Below, piece after piece: positions 9,801-18,867 of a DNA stretch of 64,000 nt. A program made the translations under genes and the position numbers. The notes under the pieces were generated by a model. That model made no database searches and had not been told where the DNA came from. It saw only the letters and a list, made by a program, of their open reading frames with translations. The number at the start of each line of letters is the position of its first letter. The stretch's first letter is position 1. Source of the DNA: Streptomyces sp. CB01249 (GTDB taxonomy: Bacteria; Actinomycetota; Actinomycetes; Streptomycetales; Streptomycetaceae); assembly GCF_001905735.1 (NCBI RefSeq), contig NZ_LISW01000001.1, forward strand, positions 1,484,155 to 1,548,154, given 5' to 3'.

Positions 9801-10778
9801 GGCCTGCGCACGGGTCGCGGTCAGCGTGCTCATCGCGGCGGCGCCCGAGGCCGCGGCGCCCGCCTTTGCGGCGGACAACTGGCGGCTCTCGGCCGACCTG
9901 CCCTTCGCCGGGGCCTTCGCGGAGTCCGCCTCGGCGGTCTTCTTGGCGCTGAGAGCCTCGTTGAACTCCGGTTCGTTGCCCTTGGCGAGCTGGTCCTCGG
10001 TGACCTCGGCGTCCGCCATCGCCTTGTCGTTCTGCGCGGGCCCCTCGGAGAAGTCGGTGACCGATGCCGGCTGCTTCTCGGGGATCGCGGCCGCTGCGGA
10101 CGGCGCCCCGGGGTTGCCGGGCGGCTGGTCCGGGGTGAGCGGGGTGACGGGCTTGTCCTTGGCGGCCGACGTGTCCGGCGGGGCCTTCGTCGCGGTGTCG
10201 ATGTCCTTGGACGACGCCTCCTTGCCGTCCGAGACCTTGCCGTCGACCTCAGCCTTGACCCGCTCCGCCTTGCCGGACTTGGAGAACTTGTCGGCGTCGT
10301 CGAGGTTCTTCGGCGCCTGCGCGTCGATCGCCTTGTTCACCGCGTCGATGAACGCCTTCTTGTCGAACTCGCCCGGCTTCGCGGCGTTCATCTTCTCCGC
10401 GTTGGCCGCCTTGCCCTGCGCCTCCTTGTCATCCGGAGGCGCGACGGCGGCATCCTGCGACGCCTTCGACTCCGTCGTGGCCGGCCGGTGCTGGGCCAGC
10501 CGCTGCTTCTTCGCCGCGATGTCCGCCTTGACGCCCCGGAACCCCGGCGCCTGGGCGGGCGATGGCTTGACGGGGGCCGTGTAGCGCTGGGCGACCAGGC
10601 GCGAGACGGCCGCGTTGCCGGCCGCGCGTTGCAGCCGCTGGAGACTGCGGCGGTCCGGTGTCGCCGCAGGGCCGGGCGTGGGGGCCAAAGTCGCTTCCGT
10701 ACGAGCGGGAGCCGTTTCCGTACGAGGCGAGCCGGTGCGGGACGCGGCGGCGGTCGACTTCTCGGGAACCCCCTTCAT
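6822..10778 (-). CDS. large eCIS effector/polymorphic toxin with nuclease-like C-terminus
   Basis: 1318 residues from the ATG at 10778, chosen because GGGAGGGGA precedes it; an ORF start 156 nt upstream has no ribosome site. Residues 46-65 carry the LQRLQRAAGNAAVSRLVAQR motif that I recall at the front of eCIS-linked DUF4157-type cargo. Then follow an Ala/Lys/Asp-rich, probably disordered stretch to about 400, long helices, and a hydrophobic block (about 545-830: 'DPIGFLGNLVSAVGAGLN', 'LPTVIIAG'-like segments, 'SQIVEFVNSVLDAVVAIANG') widely conserved in such giants. The last 250 residues end in a possible beta-beta-alpha metal nuclease core: 'NRSHAVADIFGGSG' (His1170) and 'GLNIVTTSDTYN'. GC content falls sharply in this tip, as in exchanged toxin tips. 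The nuclease activity is inferred. Confidence 0.75.
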   Translation of the reverse strand: MKGVPEKSTAAASRTGSPRTETAPARTEATLAPTPGPAATPDRRSLQRLQRAAGNAAVSRLVAQRYTAPVKPSPAQAPGFRGVKADIAAKKQRLAQHRPATTESKASQDAAVAPPDDKEAQGKAANAEKMNAAKPGEFDKKAFIDAVNKAIDAQAPKNLDDADKFSKSGKAERVKAEVDGKVSDGKEASSKDIDTATKAPPDTSAAKDKPVTPLTPDQPPGNPGAPSAAAAIPEKQPASVTDFSEGPAQNDKAMADAEVTEDQLAKGNEPEFNEALSAKKTAEADSAKAPAKGRSAESRQLSAAKAGAAASGAAAMSTLTATRAQAGQKVDGGKGETKSKDEKKRAEVTAKLQRVYDGTKKDVEATLSGLDKKVDAAFTSGEKAARDAFTADHKRRMKQYKDKRYSGWTGKARWVKDKFAGLPEEANNLYQEARKLYVSQMQTVISSVADIIGTELGRAKARIAKGRGELKAEVDKLPADLKQFGEEAAKDFAGKFDDLEASVNEKSEQLVQDLAQKYTAALNKVDEEIKKLQEANKGLIDKAKDAIVGAIKTINELKNLLLDILAKAAGAIMKIIKDPIGFLGNLVSAVGAGLNLFLTNIAGHLKTGVVSWLLGTAVKAGLELPQKFDMKGIIQLIGSLLGLTWANIRARVTRKGVPDQAMTAVESSVPVAQNIAREGPAGAVKEIQEEAGDLKSTILEKLTSYLIPTVIIAGITWILSLLNPASAFVRAVKGIIDIVTFVVNQGSQIVEFVNSVLDAVVAIANGGKAGVPKMVESALAASVPLLIGFLASLLGIGSLAAKVKSVFHAVSRPVNRAIDKIVNFIAKKGKALWNKLKGKAPGRDDSPQGKQKRLDKGLDAAVAALNRFSDRPVGRRALTPVLAGIRARYGMKSLEPVEDGERWSVRGKVNPTSTRGTRAPRPVTEEEALKKVQESLPDAAEKYAKSAHDEWWRLYITKVKVQTSGGESSPLWARNDIDSTTQGAYQLTETTDFQKALTPYFTSNEFKKSGNFHWYTFRRIGSPAKKKFLEKLGPPVPEELKNKGLTKVRQVDPGGTNNAGLVEQLNELGSHSYQQDIGPYGRLDLPSAGKSEHTNYYPERIHLDGNSERRITTYTTRAGKQFRITETDPSRDTQLKVEGFDLQLKPEGDPRGVTQNSPGYIGGEDFNRSHAVADIFGGSGYRDGLNIVTTSDTYNQVTMRAAERRIETEVAVFAGDPARVGEVSLDLTVTITFGELLKDYFENKIRSLPDFQSGDAAAEKELSDMIKSMFKEPARRVMETEYEWKISGPMGAPSGPRKTTIGPDDFLFLKREVTSNGS

Positions 10779-10920
10779 ACGTCCCCTCCCGCCAGCACAG
10801 CTCCGCCCGCACACGGTGGCTAGCCAGGCTGCCGGGCGCCCGAGGGGCGCAGGGAGCACCGGTGGGACGGGGGAGGGGCAGGCCCGTGCGGTGCGCGCGG
10901 CGCGGCCCGTTTGCCTCATC

Positions 10921-10932
10921 GGGCAGCTGCCC
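10921..10932. promoter_or_regulatory. 12-bp perfect palindrome upstream of the sheath gene
   Basis: GGGCAGCTGCCC lies in the 289-bp gap between the divergent effector and sheath genes, 136 bp before the sheath start. Its half-site GGGCA recurs at 435-451 and, inverted, at 1241-1256. It may be a site for the locus regulator; this is inference. Confidence 0.3.
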
Positions 10933-11067
10933 ATGCACGCCGGGGCGGCCGACTATCCGTTCCCGGTGATCGCCGAAGTGGCGAGAATCGCCGGTGTTCC
11001 CCGGTCGGGCAGCGGTCACGCGACGGGGTGGGAAGCACGTCGAGGAGCACGTCAAGGAGAGGCCCAT

Positions 11068-12606
<1,539 letters not shown>

Positions 12607-12666
12607 CCGGCGCGCGCCGCCCTTCAGTGACCGGCCCGTTCCCGAACCTGGCGTAAGGAGCCTGTG

Positions 12667-13110
12667 GTGCCACTTCCCGATCTCGACAGTTCCGTCGGGC
12701 ACTCCTTCGGTCTCGAATTCGACAGCGTCGTCATCAAGCAGATCACCGAGGTCAGTGGTCTGAAGATGGAGCAGGACGTCATCGAGCTCAAGCAGAACAC
12801 CGCCGACGGCAAGTACGCCATCAAGAAGCTGCCCGGCCGTCCCAAGGCCGGCGAGGTCACCGTCACGCGCGGCCTGACCGAGGACAACAGCTTCGAGCGC
12901 TGGATCAAGGACTCCCGCTTCGGCCGCATGACGAACGCCCGCCGCAACGGCGCCGTCATCGTGTACGACTACGAGGGGCTGCCCATCAAGCGGTACAAGC
13001 TCATCAACGCCTGGCCCAAGTCGCTGGAGATCGGCACGCTCAAGGCCGGGGACACCTCGGTGCTCACGGAGAAGCTGGCGATCACGTACGAGAGCATGGA
13101 GCTCGACTGA
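12667..13110 (+). CDS. tail tube protein 1 (gp19/Pvc1-like)
   Basis: 147 residues. It has the compact tube fold seen in T4 gp19-like eCIS inner tube proteins: 'PDLDSSVGHSFGLEFDSVVI', 'EVSGLKMEQDVIELKQNTADG', 'GEVTVTRGLTEDNSFERWI' and 'YKLINAWPKSLEIGTLKAGD'. Hexameric rings of it should build the inner tube. Of two adjacent GTG codons the second (12667) is 6 nt from AAGGAG and is preferred. Its stop overlaps the start of the next gene (TGATG). A second tube-type gene lies at 15386. Confidence 0.93.
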   Translation: MPLPDLDSSVGHSFGLEFDSVVIKQITEVSGLKMEQDVIELKQNTADGKYAIKKLPGRPKAGEVTVTRGLTEDNSFERWIKDSRFGRMTNARRNGAVIVYDYEGLPIKRYKLINAWPKSLEIGTLKAGDTSVLTEKLAITYESMELD

Positions 13111-13544
13111 TGCGGCGTTCGGTCCAGTTCCAGGCGCCTCCGGAACGGGACGCGGGCCCGGGCCGCTCCGAACCGTTGCGGACCGAGTTCACCTTCGAGC
13201 TGCCGCGCGGCTACGTGGACGAGTCGGGCACCGTGCACCGCAGCGGGGTGATGCGGCTGGCGACCGCCCGGGACGAGTTGGTGCCCCTGCGCGACGACCG
13301 GGTCCGGGAGAACTCCGCGTACCTCTCGGTCGTGCTGATCTCCCGGGTGGTGACCCGGATCGGGACGGTCGAGGACATCCATCCGGGCGTCATCGAGGAC
13401 CTGTTCGCGTCGGATCTCGCGTTCCTGCAGGACTTCTACCGCCGGATCAACGCTGAGGGGCACACCCGCGCGGCCGTCACCTGTCCGTCCTGCGACGAGG
13501 AGTTCGCGGTGGATCTCGCCGGCGGTCGCCTGGGGGAATCGTGA
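13110..13544 (+). CDS. eCIS tail assembly protein with CxxC pair
   Basis: 144 residues. After a variable 30-residue start come 'LRTEFTFELPRGYVDESGTV' and 'RDELVPLRDD..VRENSAYLSVVLISRVVTRIG', a pattern I know from small phage-tail assembly proteins placed between the tube gene and the DUF6760-like gene in Streptomyces loci. The C-terminus has a Cys pair (CPSCDEEF) that could be half of a metal site. It overlaps the tube gene by TGATG and the next gene by GTGA, so stoichiometry may be set by coupling. Its role as assembly chaperone is inferred. Confidence 0.75.
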   Translation: MRRSVQFQAPPERDAGPGRSEPLRTEFTFELPRGYVDESGTVHRSGVMRLATARDELVPLRDDRVRENSAYLSVVLISRVVTRIGTVEDIHPGVIEDLFASDLAFLQDFYRRINAEGHTRAAVTCPSCDEEFAVDLAGGRLGES

Positions 13545-13684
13545 CGTACGCGGCCGACCTGCTCTACGAGGAGGTCGCGTACCTCGCCTACCACTTCCAC
13601 TGGCCGCTGGACGACCTGCTGGACCTGGAGCACCCGGAACGCCTGAAGTTCGTCGCGCAGGTCGCCCGCCTCAACGGGCAGTAG
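13541..13684 (+). CDS. small DUF6760-like eCIS protein, 47 residues
   Basis: This short frame is easy to miss. GTG at 13541 overlaps the previous stop (GTGA) and translation ends at TAG 13682-13684. The product starts VTYAADLLYEEVAYLAYHFH and continues 'WPLDDLLDLEHPERLKFVAQVARLN'. Small proteins with this Trp-Pro and aromatic pattern sit at the same place in other eCIS loci; PVC has a small Pvc6 at the equivalent site. The 'HFHW' and 'LDDLLDLEHPER' pattern also resembles phage tail-assembly C-terminal extensions that bind the tape measure. Function is unknown. Confidence 0.8.
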   Translation: MTYAADLLYEEVAYLAYHFHWPLDDLLDLEHPERLKFVAQVARLNGQ

Positions 13685-13711
13685 CCAGGAGCACGGAGGA
13701 GGACGAGGACC

Positions 13712-15370
13712 ATGGGGCTGATGTCCTGGCTGCGCGGGGGCCGTTCCGCCGATGCCGCCCCGTCCCGGGAGCGCCCTGGACCGGATCGGTCCGACCGGGT
13801 GGACGTGAGCCGACTGGCACCCGTCCAGCGGTCCGTCACGGGCCAGGATCTGGTGATCAACCCAGCTGGTTTCGAGGCAGAATTGACGACACGTCAGAAT
13901 GCCTCGATGGGGACGCCTCTGGGGCATCTGGTCAGCCCGGAGGCTCCCGCCGGTCTGGTACGCGGTGTGGTCGACGCCGCTCCGGGAAGCCCGCCCCCAC
14001 CGGTCCAGCGGGCCGTCGAGATGCCGATGTCCGCGCGGCGTGGAGCGTGGACGGTGGCCGTACAGCGGGCGTATGGGGACAGCCTGCCGAGCCTGACGTC
14101 GGCCGGACCCGCCGCCGTATTGGCAGCGGGCCTTCCGGTACGCCAACTGGTCGGTGAGCAGCCCCTCGTGCCCCCTGATGAGCACATTGAGGGTCCGCTG
14201 CCTCAGAGGGGCGCCGTCGAGCCCGACCCCCCGGCGCGGGGTGCTCCGCCCGTGCAGCGCACCTCCGACGACGCACCACCCCTGCCCGCGCCTCGGCGCA
14301 CCGGCGGCCTCGGCGCACCGCTCCCCGGCCTGCCGCCCACGGCCCAGCGCAAGGCGGTCCCGCCGTCGCCGCCCCAGGTGCAGGGCGGCAGCGCCCGGCC
14401 GCCGGACCCCGTCCACGCGGTCGACCCGGTGCCCACCCCGGGCGAGACCACCACCCCGGACGCCTTCACCGGGACGGAGACCGTGGCACCGCTCCTGGGC
14501 GACGCCCCGCTGAAGGCGGAGGACGGCGCGCACGTGCCCGAGTCGGCGCCGGACCGCCAGGAGCCCGCCGTGCCAGTGCAGCGGACGACTGCCCCGCCGC
14601 CCGTGTCCCCCGACCGCCCCACCGCGCCCCTGCTCGGGGACCGGCCCCTGACTCTCCGTACGGCCGACGCGCCCGGCGCCCCCCGGGCCGTCCAGCGTGC
14701 GGCGGAAGTAGCCGACGACGCGGGCAGCGCATCCGCGCCGTCCCCCTTCGTCCCCGCGCCCCCGGATCCGCCGCCCGCCGTGGCCGTCCGCTGGACCGCG
14801 ACCGACCCGGGCGCGGGCATCGGGCTGAAAGCGCCGAGAGCACCGGAAGCGCCGAGAGCCACCGGAGCGATGGCCGCCCCGGCGGCCCCGTTGCAGCGCG
14901 CGGTCACCCCCGTACAGCGGCAGACCGCCTCGCCGCCCGCACCCGGCCGGGGCCCGCGCGTGCCCGCATCCGTGCGGAACGCCGGGGCGGTCGCCGTGGC
15001 GGCCGGGGTGGCACAGCGCATGGCGGACGGGAGCTTCGTCTTCCCGTCCGCACCCCGCGACGGCACCTCGCGGCCGGTCGTCCAGCGGGACTCCGAGACC
15101 ACCGAGGAGCCCCCGCCGCCGCCCCTGCCGGAACCCGGTCCGGAGCCGGAGCCGGAACCCGATCCGGAGCCCGGACCCGGCCCCGAGCCGCCCACCGCGG
15201 AACATCCGGCGGCGACGACCACCTCCACGAGCCCCGACGGGAGTCCGCAGACGCCACCCGTCACCGACGAACTCGTCCGGGCGCTCTACACGCCCCTCAG
15301 CAGGCTGCTGAAGGCCGACCTGCGGCTCGAACGCGAGCGCTCCGGCTCCCTCATCAACACCCGTCACTGA
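13712..15370 (+). CDS. proline-rich eCIS protein with repeated VQR motifs
   Basis: 552 residues, mostly disordered Pro/Ala/Gly-rich sequence punctuated by short VQR units. I count eight VQR and at least four other xQR, each usually after Pro or Ala (APVQRS, PPVQRA, VPVQRT, TPVQRQ). Only the ends look ordered: 'GLMSWLRGGRS' at the start and 'VTDELVRALYTPLSRLLKADLRLERERSGSL' at the end. It lies between the small DUF6760-like gene and tube 2, where no other tape-measure candidate exists, so a length-setting or cargo-holding role is possible. The same QR unit ends the N-terminal motif of the effector. There is a good ATG at 13712 after AGGAGGACGAGG. Function unproven. Confidence 0.7.
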   Translation: MGLMSWLRGGRSADAAPSRERPGPDRSDRVDVSRLAPVQRSVTGQDLVINPAGFEAELTTRQNASMGTPLGHLVSPEAPAGLVRGVVDAAPGSPPPPVQRAVEMPMSARRGAWTVAVQRAYGDSLPSLTSAGPAAVLAAGLPVRQLVGEQPLVPPDEHIEGPLPQRGAVEPDPPARGAPPVQRTSDDAPPLPAPRRTGGLGAPLPGLPPTAQRKAVPPSPPQVQGGSARPPDPVHAVDPVPTPGETTTPDAFTGTETVAPLLGDAPLKAEDGAHVPESAPDRQEPAVPVQRTTAPPPVSPDRPTAPLLGDRPLTLRTADAPGAPRAVQRAAEVADDAGSASAPSPFVPAPPDPPPAVAVRWTATDPGAGIGLKAPRAPEAPRATGAMAAPAAPLQRAVTPVQRQTASPPAPGRGPRVPASVRNAGAVAVAAGVAQRMADGSFVFPSAPRDGTSRPVVQRDSETTEEPPPPPLPEPGPEPEPEPDPEPGPGPEPPTAEHPAATTTSTSPDGSPQTPPVTDELVRALYTPLSRLLKADLRLERERSGSLINTRH

Positions 15371-15385
15371 TCGAGAGGCACGCGC

Positions 15386-15823
15386 ATGGCCAACGCCCCG
15401 GACGACGACCCCGCAGTCAGCGTCTGCTTCGTCGTGACGATCGATGACATCGAGCTCGGGTCGTTCAACACCTGTGACGGGCTGGGCTGCGAGGTCGTCC
15501 TGGAGACCCGCGAGGAGGGCGGCAACAACGGGCATGTGTGGCAGCTGCCGACCCGGCTGAAGTACTCCAACGTGAAGCTGTCGCGTCCGCTCACCCGGGA
15601 GACGGAGAAGGTGGCGCGCTGGTTCGCCACCATGACGACCGGGTTCAGCCGCAAGACCGCGCACATCGAGGCGCGGACCGGCGACGGCCGCAAGGTCGCC
15701 CAGTGGGGGCTGCTCGAAGTCGTGCCGGTGCGCTGGACCGGGCCGTCGTTCACCCCGGAGTCGCCCAAGGTCGCGATGGAGACCATCGAGATCGCCCACC
15801 ACGGCTATGTGATGGAGGGCTGA
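15386..15823 (+). CDS. tail tube protein 2 (gp19/Pvc5-like)
   Basis: 145 residues: 'VSVCFVVTIDDIELGSFNTC', 'GLGCEVVLETREEGGNNGHV', 'LKYSNVKLSRPLTRETEKVA' and a C-terminal 'ETIEIAHHGYVMEG'. This is the gp19-like tube family, diverged from tube 1. In PVC-type particles a second tube protein makes the ring that joins tube and spike. GAGAGG precedes the ATG. It is followed after 5 nt by the LysM adaptor gene. Confidence 0.92.
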   Translation: MANAPDDDPAVSVCFVVTIDDIELGSFNTCDGLGCEVVLETREEGGNNGHVWQLPTRLKYSNVKLSRPLTRETEKVARWFATMTTGFSRKTAHIEARTGDGRKVAQWGLLEVVPVRWTGPSFTPESPKVAMETIEIAHHGYVMEG

Positions 15824-15828
15824 GCGGC

Positions 15829-16626
15829 GTGAGCGCGGGACCCATCGCCTTCAGCGCCGCCGGGACGTCCGGGGTGGCGTCCGCCGCGAAGGGCGGCTCC
15901 GCCAGGCCCAAGCTGGAGCACGCCTACTTGGAGCTGCGCACCCCGCCGACCGGGGGCGGGCTGACCCCGGGCGGGCCGTGCGGGCGGATCGACTTCCAGT
16001 TCAACCCCAAGGAGCTGAGCCTGACGAAGGCCGCCTCCTGGAAGCGCACCCCGGCCAAGGGCGCGAAGAGCTCCGGGCCGCCGGAATACCAGGGTTCGCA
16101 GCCCAGCAAGCTGACCGTCGAGATGTTCTTCGACGCGGGCGACACCCAGGACACCCGGGTCGTGACGGCGGTGGAGCAGCTGTTCGCGTGCTGCGTACCG
16201 ACCAACGAGACCCGGCAGCAGCAGCGTTCCTCGCCGCCCTGGGTGGTGTTCCACTGGGGCGGACTGACCGGCTTCCCCGGTTACGTGAGCCAAGTCGCCG
16301 CCAAATACACGCTGTTCACCACTTCGGGCGTGCCGATCCGGGCCGTGTGCCAGGTGACGATGGAGGAGATCAGCGGGGAGACGCCGGGCCAGAACCCCAC
16401 CTCCGGGGCGCTGGCCGCCCGGCGGGTGCACCGGGTCGCCTCGGGGGACTCGCTGCCGTCGCTGGCCCACCGGGAGTACGGCGACGCGGGCGCCTGGCGG
16501 GTCATCGCCGAGGCCAACGGCATCGACGACCCGATCAGGCTCGCCCCGGGCACCCAGTTGCTGCTGCCCGCGCTGGACGAGCTGAGCCGCCTGGACGACA
16601 ACGGTGGCCGGGGGGCGGGGCGATGA
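15829..16626 (+). CDS. LysM-domain tube/baseplate adaptor (Pvc7-like)
   Basis: 265 residues from the GTG at 15829, with GGAGGG 9 nt upstream. The middle has the eCIS tube-initiator pattern: 'RIDFQFNPKELSLTKAASWK', 'KLTVEMFFDAGD' and 'PPWVVFHWGGLTGFPGYVSQ'. The C-terminus is a LysM domain ('HRVASGDSLPSLAHREYGDA' through 'IRLAPGTQLLLP'). In PVC/Afp such proteins link the tube to the spike hub; the LysM part here is structural and need not bind peptidoglycan. It overlaps the spike gene by 4 nt (ATGA). Confidence 0.9.
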   Translation: MSAGPIAFSAAGTSGVASAAKGGSARPKLEHAYLELRTPPTGGGLTPGGPCGRIDFQFNPKELSLTKAASWKRTPAKGAKSSGPPEYQGSQPSKLTVEMFFDAGDTQDTRVVTAVEQLFACCVPTNETRQQQRSSPPWVVFHWGGLTGFPGYVSQVAAKYTLFTTSGVPIRAVCQVTMEEISGETPGQNPTSGALAARRVHRVASGDSLPSLAHREYGDAGAWRVIAEANGIDDPIRLAPGTQLLLPALDELSRLDDNGGRGAGR

Positions 16627-18542
16627 CCCGCCCCGGGGTCTCGAGCGCGCTGGTGGTGGAGTTCGACGGCCGCCCGCTGCCCGCGAAGTTCCTCAACACC
16701 CTGGTCGAGGGCTATGTGGACGACAGCCGTACGCTCCCCGATCTCTTCCTGCTCCGGTTCCGCGACCCGGACCGCGTCCTGCTCGAACAGACGGGCCTGA
16801 AGATCGGCAGCGAGGCCCGGCTCCTCGCCCGGGCCGGTGGCGGAACCGCCCCGAAACCGCTCCTCGAAGGCGCGGTCACCGCCCTGGAGATCGAGCTGGA
16901 CGAGACCGGCACCTTCACCGTGGTCCGGGGGCTCGACGCCTCGCACCGGCTGCTGCGGGGCCGCCGCGTCGCCAGCTACCAGAACATGACCCTGTCCGAC
17001 ATCTGCGGCCAGGTCGCCCAGCGCGCCGGACTCAAACCCGGCACCGTGGACATCGCCGGACCGGTCATCGAGCACATCGCCCAGCCCAACGTCACGGACT
17101 GGGAGTTCGTACGCGGCCTCGCCGAGGAGGCGGGCGCCCAGGCATACGTACGCGACGGGCAGCTGCACATCACCCGGCCCGCCGAGGCGAGCGGGGCACC
17201 GGACAGCTCCGCGCGCGCCGACCGGGACCCGCTCGTCCTCGAGCTCGGCAGCAACCTGCTGCGCTGCCGCGCCGGGGTCTCGGCCGCCGAACAGGTCTCC
17301 GAGGTGGAGGTGCGCGGCTGGGACATCGGCGCCAAGGAACCGCTGGTCGGCCGGTCGCCCGCCGGGAAGTCGGCCACGCTGGACCTCGGCGTCACGGCGG
17401 CCGAGGTCACCGCGCCCTTCGGCGAGGCCCGGTTCGTCGTCACCGACGCGGCGTACGGCACCCAGGCACAGGTGGACCAGGCGGCGAAGGCGCTGGCCGA
17501 GCGCATCGCGGGCTCCTTCGCGGAGCTGGAAGCGGTGATCCGGGGCAACCCCGAGGTCACCGCGGGCAGCGCGGTCGCGCTCAACGCGGTCGGCGCGCCC
17601 TTCGAGGGCCGCTACACCGTCACCTCCTCGCGCCACGTCTTCGACGCCGTACGCGGATACGAGACCTGGATCACCGTGTCCGGTCAGCAGGAACGCTCGC
17701 TGTTCGGACTCACCGGAGCCTCCGGCGCCTCCGGGAGCGGCCCGCGCTGGGCGGGCCTGGTCAGCGGGACGGTCACGGACACCCAGGACCCGGAGGGCTC
17801 GGGCCGGGTGAAGGTGCGCTTCCCGTGGCTGTCGGAGGAGTACGCGAGCGACTGGGCGCGCACCGCGCAGTCCGGCGGAACGGGCGGCGGCGAGGCCTTC
17901 ATCCCGGAGGTCGGCGACGAGGTGCTGGTCGGCTTCGAGCAGGGGCACCTGGACCGGCCGTACGTGCTGGCCGGTCTGTACAACGGCAAGGACCGGCCCG
18001 GCGGGGGAGGAGGGGGCGGCGGAACCTCGGGCGCGTCCGGCGCTCCGGGCACCCCCGGCGCCTCCGACGCGGGCGGCGGCGACCTGGTCGACCCCACCAC
18101 CGGCGCCGTGAACCGCCGCGCCTTCGCGTCCAAGAGCGGTAACCAGTTGGAACTCCTGGACGCCGCCAACGGCCCGCAAGGCGTACGGCTGCGCACCGGC
18201 GACGGGAAGCTGACCATCGACCTGGACCGCCGGGGCACCGCCGTTGTCATCAACAGCGACGGCAGCGTCACCATCGAGGCCAGGGAACAGGTCTCCGTCA
18301 GGGCCGCCAAGGGGGTGTCCCTGGACGCCGGACGCGGGGAACTGACCCTCACCGGCGAGAGCGTCACCCTCACCTCCCGCAACGGAGTCGCCCTGAACGG
18401 CGGCACCGGCAAGGTGGCCCTCTCCACGGACGGCGCGGTGGAGGTGCACGGCGGACAGGTCACGGTCGACGGCAGCAGGCGCACGGACCTGAAGAGCGGC
18501 GGCTCGGTCTCCGTCAACGCACCGATGATCCAGCTCAACTGA
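16623..18542 (+). CDS. VgrG-like baseplate hub/spike protein (Pvc8-like)
   Basis: 639 residues. Residues 1-340 are gp27-like hub sequence ('NTLVEGYVDDSRTLPDLFLL', 'QNMTLSDICGQVAQRAGLKP'). A gp5-type OB fold follows at about 375-460 ('GLVSGTVTDTQDPEGSGRVK', 'FIPEVGDEVLVGFEQGHLDR'). Next is a Gly/Ser/Ala linker (about 459-485) that includes a run of seven glycines. A repetitive beta region then forms the needle ('VTIEAREQVSVRAAKGVSLD', 'LTLTGESVTLTSRNGVALNG'). It forms the central trimeric spike under the tube. The ATG at 16623 overlaps the stop of the LysM gene. PAAR follows as a separate gene. Confidence 0.95.
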   Translation: MTRPGVSSALVVEFDGRPLPAKFLNTLVEGYVDDSRTLPDLFLLRFRDPDRVLLEQTGLKIGSEARLLARAGGGTAPKPLLEGAVTALEIELDETGTFTVVRGLDASHRLLRGRRVASYQNMTLSDICGQVAQRAGLKPGTVDIAGPVIEHIAQPNVTDWEFVRGLAEEAGAQAYVRDGQLHITRPAEASGAPDSSARADRDPLVLELGSNLLRCRAGVSAAEQVSEVEVRGWDIGAKEPLVGRSPAGKSATLDLGVTAAEVTAPFGEARFVVTDAAYGTQAQVDQAAKALAERIAGSFAELEAVIRGNPEVTAGSAVALNAVGAPFEGRYTVTSSRHVFDAVRGYETWITVSGQQERSLFGLTGASGASGSGPRWAGLVSGTVTDTQDPEGSGRVKVRFPWLSEEYASDWARTAQSGGTGGGEAFIPEVGDEVLVGFEQGHLDRPYVLAGLYNGKDRPGGGGGGGGTSGASGAPGTPGASDAGGGDLVDPTTGAVNRRAFASKSGNQLELLDAANGPQGVRLRTGDGKLTIDLDRRGTAVVINSDGSVTIEAREQVSVRAAKGVSLDAGRGELTLTGESVTLTSRNGVALNGGTGKVALSTDGAVEVHGGQVTVDGSRRTDLKSGGSVSVNAPMIQLN

Positions 18543-18579
18543 CGTACCACCACATTCACGGCGAACAGGAGCGCACCGC

Positions 18580-18861
18580 ATGCCGTCAGCAGCAGCCGCC
18601 CGGGTCGGCGACCCCACGGGTCACCCCGGCACGGTCGGACCGCCCGGGGTGGTCACGGTGCTGATCGGCGGCAGACCCGCGGCCACGGTCGGCACCCTCC
18701 ACCAGTGCGCCTCGCCGTTCGGCCACCCGCCGTCCCCGATCGCGCCCCCGGGCAGCCGGAGCGTGTTCATCGGCGGCAGACCGGCCGCCCGCGTCGGTGA
18801 CCTGAGCGGATGCGGGGCGCCGATCCTCTCGGGCTGCGCCACGGTGCTGATCGGAGGCTGA
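18580..18861 (+). CDS. PAAR-domain spike tip
   Basis: 93 residues with the PAAR pattern of short beta turns around Gly, Pro and His/Cys: 'ARVGDPTGHPGTVGPPGVVT', 'VLIGGRPAATVGTLHQCASP', 'VFIGGRPAARVGDLSGCGAP'. It sharpens the VgrG-like spike and binds a metal through His and Cys. The gene starts 37 nt after the spike gene and 6 nt before the gp25 gene. Confidence 0.95.
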   Translation: MPSAAAARVGDPTGHPGTVGPPGVVTVLIGGRPAATVGTLHQCASPFGHPPSPIAPPGSRSVFIGGRPAARVGDLSGCGAPILSGCATVLIGG

Positions 18862-18867
18862 ACGGAC

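Noticed and set aside
10779..10934. Longer N-terminus for the eCIS effector
   Set aside because: No ribosome site upstream; the extension is Cys/Arg/Pro-rich noise, and ATG 10778 follows GGGAGGGGA.
18001..18075. G-rich tract in the spike gene as a slippage or frameshift site
   Set aside because: The frame continues intact on both sides and the tract encodes a plausible Gly-rich linker between OB fold and needle.
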